Below are positions 58,195-64,000 of a stretch of DNA of 64,000 nucleotides, in pieces. The position numbers were made by a program, and so were the translations under genes. The notes under the pieces are model-generated. The model was not told the DNA's origin. It saw only the letters and a program-made list of their open reading frames with translations, and did not search any database. Origin of the DNA: Isoetes taiwanensis. Taxonomy: Eukaryota; Streptophyta; Lycopodiopsida; Isoetales; Isoetaceae. The DNA lies in assembly GCA_021234155.1 (NCBI GenBank), contig JAJEKV010000003.1:28381166-28445165 (forward strand). Direction: 5' to 3'. How positions within the stretch are numbered: position 1 is the first letter of the stretch; each line of letters opens with the position of its first letter.

Positions 58195-58413
58195 AGTGCC
58201 TGGTGGGTAAGCTGCGTATCCAACAAGACAAAAAGGATTAATGAAGTCATTCAAAATATATTGGCCCCCTGATGGTCTTTGGAACAACGTCCAATCATGG
58301 ATACTACCTGGCCAACCAACGTTGAAATTCCACACAAAACGTTCACGGGAATCTACGAGTTGTTTCTTGATAAGAACACCTGGGAGCAATAATTGGGATA
58401 TGGGATCAATCAA
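58195..58413 (-). mobile_element. PIF/Harbinger transposase remnant
   Basis: Minus-strand frame contains WNFNVGWPGSIHDWTLFQRP and PFCLVGYAAYPPGT. GWPGS-HD followed by G(D)-AYP is the hallmark of the Harbinger DDE transposase. The catalytic aspartate of the GD-AYP block is tyrosine here (GYAAYP), and only about 70 residues remain. Confidence 0.75.
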
Positions 58414-58920
58414 TTACCACAATGATGTGCGGAATTCATTGAATTGCTTCAAACAGTTGGGTCAGACACTTCCTTCGTGAAGGTGAAATCCATTTAATAT
58501 ATAGATTTTTTAGCTTTTCATCACTGCTTGCTATAACTGCATAGCCGTACAGTTGCATAGCCTACTTGATAAATATGCAATTCCAGAGTGTATGTCTCCA
58601 GTAGCTAGTCTGATCAAAGCTAGCCTAAACTGGGTATCTTTTCTCATCAACAATAGCCCTAGTGTTTCACAAAAGTAATTAAAAGTAGAATCTTCCCTTA
58701 AAATCAGTATCATAGTAGGTGTTTAACATCAATAAATCTAATCCGGGTCCTCTTTCATATGCCCAATTAACTTCCTTTTTGTGTTCCTTCGTGCCAATTG
58801 AGACCTAAATTCAACAAGTAATGTCATCACTTGCCTATTCCATGCAATCACTCTAGCAATTATCTCAAGTTGATCCTCTGCAATTGACTCTAGTAACTGC
58901 AGCATCATGAACAATAACGA

Positions 58921-59136
58921 TTACACCAGCTGAATTTTCTCTGCTTGGCTTTGTGCAGTTTCTCCCAAAGGCTGTATTTCATGCTCCTCTCCCAAAGATT
59001 GTATTCTCTTTATCAAAGCTTGCAAATGTAAAGGATTGCGCATTGGCAGAGGCTCATCATCCATTCTGCAAAAATATGGCAACGGTATGTTTATAGGCTT
59101 TCCAACAATCTTATCTATTTGGTTAGCATGAAGCAC
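58921..59136 (-). other. Possible exons of an unrecognised protein
   Basis: Minus-strand frame of 71 codons: HANQIDKIVGKPINIPLPYF, then MDDEDEPLPMRN-like sequence (actual MDDEPLPMRNPLHLQALIKR), ending at a stop. A CTTGCAG acceptor precedes the frame at about 59141. Protein-like, but no domain is recognised; it may belong to the neighbouring Harbinger element. Confidence 0.3.
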
Positions 59137-59320
59137 ATACCTGCAAGTTTGAAAGATTATCTATGATGATAGCTCAGGCTCCAACATTACGGTGGAAATA
59201 TATCAGATATGACGCCAACGGAGTTCTTGGGCCCTTTGAGCAAAGGGTTTAATGTTGTTGTCTAGGTGGCATATAAATGATGATGTGCTATTTTGGGCGG
59301 CCAAAACTCAAAAAACCCTT

Positions 59321-59488
59321 AAGGTGCTTTCCCATGGGCAGAAAACCTCCAGGTTTCTGAAGGTCTGGTCTGCTATTCAGATGTTCCCATGAGCTAAGAA
59401 CCTGAGTGGCTGTCCAAGTAATCCTGACGATTATTTTTGGACCTAGGTCTGACCTCATGCAGGTCCGTCCATCTATGGGAAAGCACCG
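59321..59488. mobile_element. Tourist-like MITE, 168 bp
   Basis: Terminal inverted repeats GGTGCTTTCCCAT (59322-59334) and ATGGGAAAGCACC (59475-59487), with TTA duplications at 59318-59320 and 59489-59491. A 3-bp TTA/TWA target is typical of PIF/Harbinger, in line with the nearby transposase remnant. Confidence 0.85.
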
Positions 59489-59491
59489 TTA

Positions 59492-60050
59492 GAGTGGCAA
59501 CATCGCTAGAAATCCCTGCCCAAAAGCCATAACAGAGTGCCCATTGTACACGTAGTGCCATGCCATTGTGTAACTAGCTTTGTCCATGAATGTCAGAATG
59601 ACACGTGGATTTATGCACAAAGCTCCTTTAGACGGCTTTCTTTTGACGTGTGCTTGCCTTGTTATCTGCTCAGGAATCGTCGGAATTAACTGATGGGCGT
59701 TTGGTACGCAATCATGGACACTCCGAGCGAGAAGCCGCTCAGGCAAGGTTGTAATTTTTTGTCAACATCTCCCAATGGTCTAAAAATTTCATTAAAAATT
59801 TCTTTCCAATGACTTCTCGGTATATCTTGGCTTGGCACCCTCCCCTCTGTTTTATGTTACAAAAATGAATACAAACTCCCCGGAGCATTCTATCGAGAAT
59901 AGCTCATTTTCCAAGCATTTCCTTTAAGCATCTGATGATGGGCGCTTTAGCTATTCAATAACTTGGTGGTGACAAATAAGAAACATCCATCGTCTTTTGT
60001 CTTGCAATTGGTATTCCTTATTGCAGTGTTTTGCTTATTGCAGCGATGGC
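59492..60050. other. PPR upstream region
   Basis: An 85-codon minus-strand open frame (59746-59489) has no recognisable content. No clear TATA box before the PPR gene. Confidence 0.35.
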
Positions 60051-61823
60051 ATGTCTATGAGTACATTAGCAAAAAATGGGATACAAAGTCTAGTTAATTC
60101 AAGGGTCTTTTCTGATAAGTTCAATGCCGTGTTACCAAATAGTGCCACTTTTGCTAGGTCTAGATGTAATATCGAAGACATGCCCATTACATTATACTGC
60201 AAGAAGGATGGGAATCAGCAGCAGCAACACATTTCTGCTATTGGATGTTCGTTGCGTAAATGTATTCAGGCAAAAACCCTTTTTAAAGGCAAACAAATTC
60301 ATGATTACATTGTGAAAATTGGACTATCCCAGAACGGATCCTTAGCAAATCTTTTGATCCAAATGTATGGAAGATGTGGAGCAATACATGATGCAAGGTC
60401 TGTATTTGAGCACATGCATCAGCAGAATTCCATTTCTTGGAATATCATGCTGTCTGTATATGTTAAGACTGGAGAGCTTGAAGAGGCTTTGAAATTTTTT
60501 CAAAATATGCCTGAAAGAAATGTGGTATCATGGACAACCATGCTTGCTGCTTTTGCCAATCATGGTCACCTGGAAGATGCCCTTAGTCTTTTCCAGCAAA
60601 TGCCTAAGAAGGATGTAATGTCATGGAACACTATGATAATGGCTTATGTTCGGCAGGGGAAGCTCAAGGAAGCTGTTCAACTCTTTGAGCAAATGCCATT
60701 CAAAGACACAGTTTCATGGAATACACTGATATCTGCCTACTGCCAGAATGGCCATATCCAAAAAGGTTATAGGCTATTTCAAGCAATGCCAGAACGAAGT
60801 GTAATCTCCTGGACTATATTGGTTTCTGCTTATGCTCAGGAAGGGAACTTGGATATGGCTCTTGGGCTCTTTCAACAAATGCCTCGGCGCGATATAGTCT
60901 CATGGAACACTATGATCACAGCTTATATCCAGCATGGTCATCTCAAGGAGGCCTTACAACTGTTTCAAGATATGCCTGAACGAGATATTTGTTCCTGGAA
61001 TACAATAATTTCAGCTTATTCTCAACATGGGAAACTGGAGGAAGCAATTAAACTTTTCTTGCAAATGCCACAACGAAATATGGTTTCATGGAATGCCATG
61101 ATTGCAGCTTATACAGAATCTGGATGCTTGGAAGAAGCATGCTCAGTCTTTCATCAAATGCCTTTGCATGATGTTGTCTCATGGAATACTGTTTTGTGTG
61201 CTTATGCTCAACGTGGGAATGTTAAGGAAATTGTCAACTTATTCCAGCAAATGCTAAAGGAAGGCTTCAAACCAAGTGAGGTCACCTTTGTCAATATCCT
61301 TGATGGCTTTGCCAAATATTCGACACTTGCAGAAGGTAAACTTATGCACACATGTGTTGCATATCATGGATTTGATTCTGATGTGATCTGTGCCACTGCA
61401 CTTGTTAACATGTATGCTAAGTGTGGAAGTCTTGCAAATGCTTGCCAGGTATTTAACAAAATTCCCCAACGAAATATTATTTCATGGAACACATTACTTG
61501 CTGCATATGCAGAGTATGGGTGTGGGAAAGCTGCAGTTAATATTTTACACTCAATGCCACTTGAAGGCATAGAATCAAATCAAGTCACGTATTTGAACGT
61601 ATTTTCTGCATGTAACCATTCTGGACTGGTAGATGAGGCATACCATTGCTTCTTTTCTATGACTTCAGATCATCATTGCTCTCCAACGTTGGATCACTAC
61701 AACTGCATCGTGGATATTCTTGGACGGGCAAAGAAACTAGACGAGGCAGTAGTTTTAATAAGCAATATACCTTTCCAACCGAACCTTACATCATGGGCAA
61801 TGTTGCTTCTGTCTATAAAGTGA
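60051..61823 (+). CDS. Pentatricopeptide repeat protein, PLS class, S-repeat array
   Basis: An intronless frame, 590 residues from ATG 60051 (the frame is open upstream but lacks an earlier ATG). After an N-terminal region that may target an organelle, two repeats surround KGKQIHDYIVKIGL. Then come eight consecutive 31-residue S-type repeats, from about SWNIMLSVYVKTGELEEALK to SWNAMIAAYTESGCLEEACS, each with SWN/SWT and ending in MP-x-x. An L/P-type section follows (PSEVTFVNILDGFAKYSTLA, LVNMYAKCGSLANACQVFNK), and the protein ends at LGRAKKLDEAVVLISNIPFQ, SWAMLLLSIK. PPR proteins bind organellar RNA base by base; the PLS class usually serves RNA editing. It stops where the E domain would begin, so E, E+ and DYW domains are absent: either truncated, or needing a separate DYW partner. 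Confidence 0.93.
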   Translation: MSMSTLAKNGIQSLVNSRVFSDKFNAVLPNSATFARSRCNIEDMPITLYCKKDGNQQQQHISAIGCSLRKCIQAKTLFKGKQIHDYIVKIGLSQNGSLANLLIQMYGRCGAIHDARSVFEHMHQQNSISWNIMLSVYVKTGELEEALKFFQNMPERNVVSWTTMLAAFANHGHLEDALSLFQQMPKKDVMSWNTMIMAYVRQGKLKEAVQLFEQMPFKDTVSWNTLISAYCQNGHIQKGYRLFQAMPERSVISWTILVSAYAQEGNLDMALGLFQQMPRRDIVSWNTMITAYIQHGHLKEALQLFQDMPERDICSWNTIISAYSQHGKLEEAIKLFLQMPQRNMVSWNAMIAAYTESGCLEEACSVFHQMPLHDVVSWNTVLCAYAQRGNVKEIVNLFQQMLKEGFKPSEVTFVNILDGFAKYSTLAEGKLMHTCVAYHGFDSDVICATALVNMYAKCGSLANACQVFNKIPQRNIISWNTLLAAYAEYGCGKAAVNILHSMPLEGIESNQVTYLNVFSACNHSGLVDEAYHCFFSMTSDHHCSPTLDHYNCIVDILGRAKKLDEAVVLISNIPFQPNLTSWAMLLLSIK

Positions 61824-61874
61824 AAATGCTCTTATTTGAATGCTGCTTTTGTCTATAAAGTGAAAATTCTCTTG
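61803..61874 (+). repeat. 31-bp direct repeat at the PPR stop codon
   Basis: GCTTCTGTCTATAAAGTGAA and its continuation at 61804-61833 recurs near-exactly at 61845-61874, 41 bp on. The PPR stop (TGA) lies inside the first copy. Confidence 0.85.
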
Positions 61875-62478
61875 AGCACACAGATTTTTATCTATTTTTC
61901 TGGTTTTGTTGAAACCCCAACTGATTAACCGGAATGATATTACCCAATCTACAATTCCACATGTTTTTCCTTTGAAAGTGTTCTTTTCCATGATTTTGAG
62001 CACTGAACGCTGAGACAAAAGGATTCACATTTTTATGACCTTTACTAAAAAGTCTAATATCCCCAGGCAAATCTAATATAGCAGTTGCCCCGCCATTTTT
62101 CCAGGTTTATTTCCCCAAAGATTTAAGCTTTACCTGGCGAGGTTTAAAGTTCTAAGATTTCTAACAGCAGAAAGACTAGTTACAGATTTGACCTTGCACC
62201 AATATGATTTTAGAAAACATGCTAATATACAGTTCCAAGAGCAAGTAATGAGAATATACAATTGCGTTTTGCTTTAATGAATGATATGAAATGCTAGTCA
62301 AACATTATTATCATTGATCCTGTTGAGGTATTCTTGTTCCCGGCTTCTCATTACTGAGAGGCTGTATGCGGATAGCTTCACTGCCATGGCTTTCAAATAA
62401 TGCTGAATGTATTCCTATGCTCCTGTCTAATCTAACTACCTTTATGTTTTAACATTTTGAAATGCTATAGGGATTACA
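61875..62478. other. Convergent 3' region between PPR and GH27 genes
   Basis: No ORF of note. A minus-strand AATAAA (62106-62111), about 370 bp after the GH27 stop, could serve as its polyadenylation signal. Confidence 0.45.
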
Positions 62479-63974
62479 TCACTTTGAAGGGTTGCATGTC
62501 AGTGAGTATAGAGCACTGCCATGAGGTTCCACTGATGCCGACAATGCTGCAGATAACACTCCTAGGTTTCTGTTAGTCCAGATGTCCAAGGCATTACATG
62601 CCCAATTAGTGTTATCATTCACATTGGTTTTGCCTTGCACAACTTTGTTGACTGAAACTGCAATTTGAGACGTTTTCTCTCCTAGATTGAAAAGTGCAAC
62701 GTAAAATTCCCCTGAAAATACAGCTTGTGAAGAAAGAGTTGATTTTGCCTGCCATCCACTCTATACTGAGTGTGACCAAAAATTAATGGAAACCAAAGGA
62801 AAGAGAATAAGTACCATCGGACCCACGAGCAGACCATATACGAGTAACGTTCTCTTGTGTATACATAACTGCACATAGCCCGGTACTCTTACTGAGAAGT
62901 TTGCCATTAGGTGTTAATTGCCACATCTGCAACAGCAATGGTTTAACAGATTGAACATGCAACTGGCAGCTATATGGGAAGAGATATGAGAAGCCAAGGA
63001 GACCTGGCGTCGATTGTGAGCACATGGACCAAGACGTTTACTTCTGAAGGAATCCAAGGTTGTTGCTGTTCGGCCATGAGGATCCACACAGGCTGTTCCC
63101 AAATTCGACATCCATACATGGGCCTGACCAACCTCGGAACTGAAATCATCATCCCTGCAAGGCCATGTTGATTAATAACAGTAGCAAATATAGAGCTTAA
63201 AGTTTATATGCCTCCAGCCAATCCAAAGATAAAGCTGGAAATGATACGTACAAGGAGTTTTCATGATCCAGTACTGTTGTCCAGTTCATGCATCCTTGCA
63301 TTATCCTAGATTTTCGTGTGGACCAACAAAGCTGATTGTCATGACTTGACCTTTGCAAAGTCCATTGAGTGTTACTTGCCTTCTTACAGTTGACTGTAGT
63401 GAGTACAGGAAGAGCTTCATTACCAGAAACTGTCCCAGAAGAAATCTGAGATGACAAAGTACACGAGATTCACTTTCGGATGCATAGGTCTGCAAATCTA
63501 CATATATCTAGGATATACACATCACACATGAGAACGATCTGAATAATATACCTCAGCATTACCGAGGCTATGGTCATTTATGTCAAGCATCATAGAATTT
63601 GTTATCAGATCAAGGGTGGATTGATCAATCTTGCGCAAGTCACCTCCAAACATCAAGGGAGATTTTGCCATTGCCCATAAAGTCATCTGAAAACATCTTT
63701 CAGTTTCCAAACACAAAAGGAAGATGCAATTATACATTATTACATTGATTTGATTCTTAGGTGAATTATGTTACTGCAAATTCCAGCTTAAAAAGGTACA
63801 TTTCATGATCAAAGAATTTGGCAATGTGCTTTAGCTGTGGAGTTACCGTTATTGGACTTCCAATAAGTTACATTTTCAGTCTTTAAAGTTGAACTCAGAT
63901 TAATAAACTATATACCTGTGTTTGCTGTTCAGTAGGAGAAAGATAGGTTGAGCGATATGGACCATGCCGTACAC
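62479..63974 (-). CDS. GH27 melibiase (alpha-galactosidase / beta-L-arabinopyranosidase type), C-terminal half
   Basis: Minus-strand exons with matching phases: 63974-63916 (HGPYRSTYLSPTEQQTQ), 63686-63552 (MTLWAMAKSPLMFGGDLRKI, 45 codons, phase 0), 63445-63252 (ISSGTVSGNEALPVLTTVNC), 63154-63004 (SSEVGQAHVWMSNLGTACVD), 62926-62815 (MWQLTPNGKLLSKSTGLCAV) and 62711-62479 (EFYVALFNLGEKTSQIAVSV, stop). MTLWA-AKSPLMFGGD is the conserved end of the GH27 catalytic barrel. The following part resembles the long plant melibiase subgroup, in which the Arabidopsis member is reported to release beta-L-arabinopyranose; wall arabinogalactan would then be the substrate. The insert with NGKLLSKSTGLCAV looks like a lectin-type beta-trefoil repeat. 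The first exons, with the catalytic nucleophile, lie beyond 64000. No disabling change seen. Confidence 0.88.
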
Positions 63975-64000
63975 CTATAACATGAACTCTCAGATCGCTG

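Overview
This is nuclear DNA of a land plant. The evidence is a COBRA-like (COBL7-type) wall protein gene, a plant-type initiator tRNA-Met, a PLS-class pentatricopeptide (PPR) protein, a GH27 melibiase gene with many short exons, and GT-AG introns throughout. The transposon load is heavy: two LINE families, Helitron ends, a PIF/Harbinger remnant, a Tourist-like MITE and a CACTA-like element. A large-genome plant is likely. A fern or other seed-free plant is my inference from the tandem S-type PPR repeats and a Hedgehog-type Hint gene; the sequence does not prove it.

Layout. 1-21 kb is mostly decayed intergenic DNA: gene fragments (1-1245, 5083-5480, 11025-11216), two dispersed repeat families (R1 and R2 here), an almost complete LINE on the minus strand (5.8-9.3 kb) with the middle of its endonuclease deleted, a LINE 3' fragment (13.9-14.75 kb), a 1.65-kb purine-only tract (17.7-19.34 kb), Helitron 3' ends and a small retroposon with target-site duplications. 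A complete two-exon COBL7-like gene lies at 21.38-23.77 kb, followed 145 bp later by tRNA-iMet.

26-44 kb is a giant imperfect palindrome (arms about 27.13-34.96 and 36.58-44.42 kb). Each arm carries the same series: the first 1.3 kb of a CACTA-like transposon, an L1-type LINE with a 5' inversion, the first three exons of a secreted Hedgehog/Hint gene, an L1-type RT remnant, and a second LINE. The centre (34.96-36.58 kb) is a patchwork of further copies joined at short homologies.

The right side can be read as nested layers. Host DNA next to the Hint gene received an L1 (14-bp target duplications at 41910 and 57329). That L1 was split by a 12.73-kb element (43098-55827) with 17-bp terminal inverted repeats and a 3-bp TCA duplication; removing the element restores the L1 reading frame exactly. 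The element carries a multi-exon minus-strand gene of unknown function and has itself taken LINE insertions.

57-64 kb returns to ordinary DNA: a PIF/Harbinger transposase remnant, a 168-bp MITE with TTA duplications, an intronless PPR gene (60.05-61.82 kb) and the 3' half of the GH27 gene, which runs off the right edge. These host genes are independent transcription units; I see no operon or gene-cluster logic. Discrepancies between duplicated LINE copies gather at CAG/CTG sites, so some frameshifts in the palindrome may be sequence errors rather than real decay.
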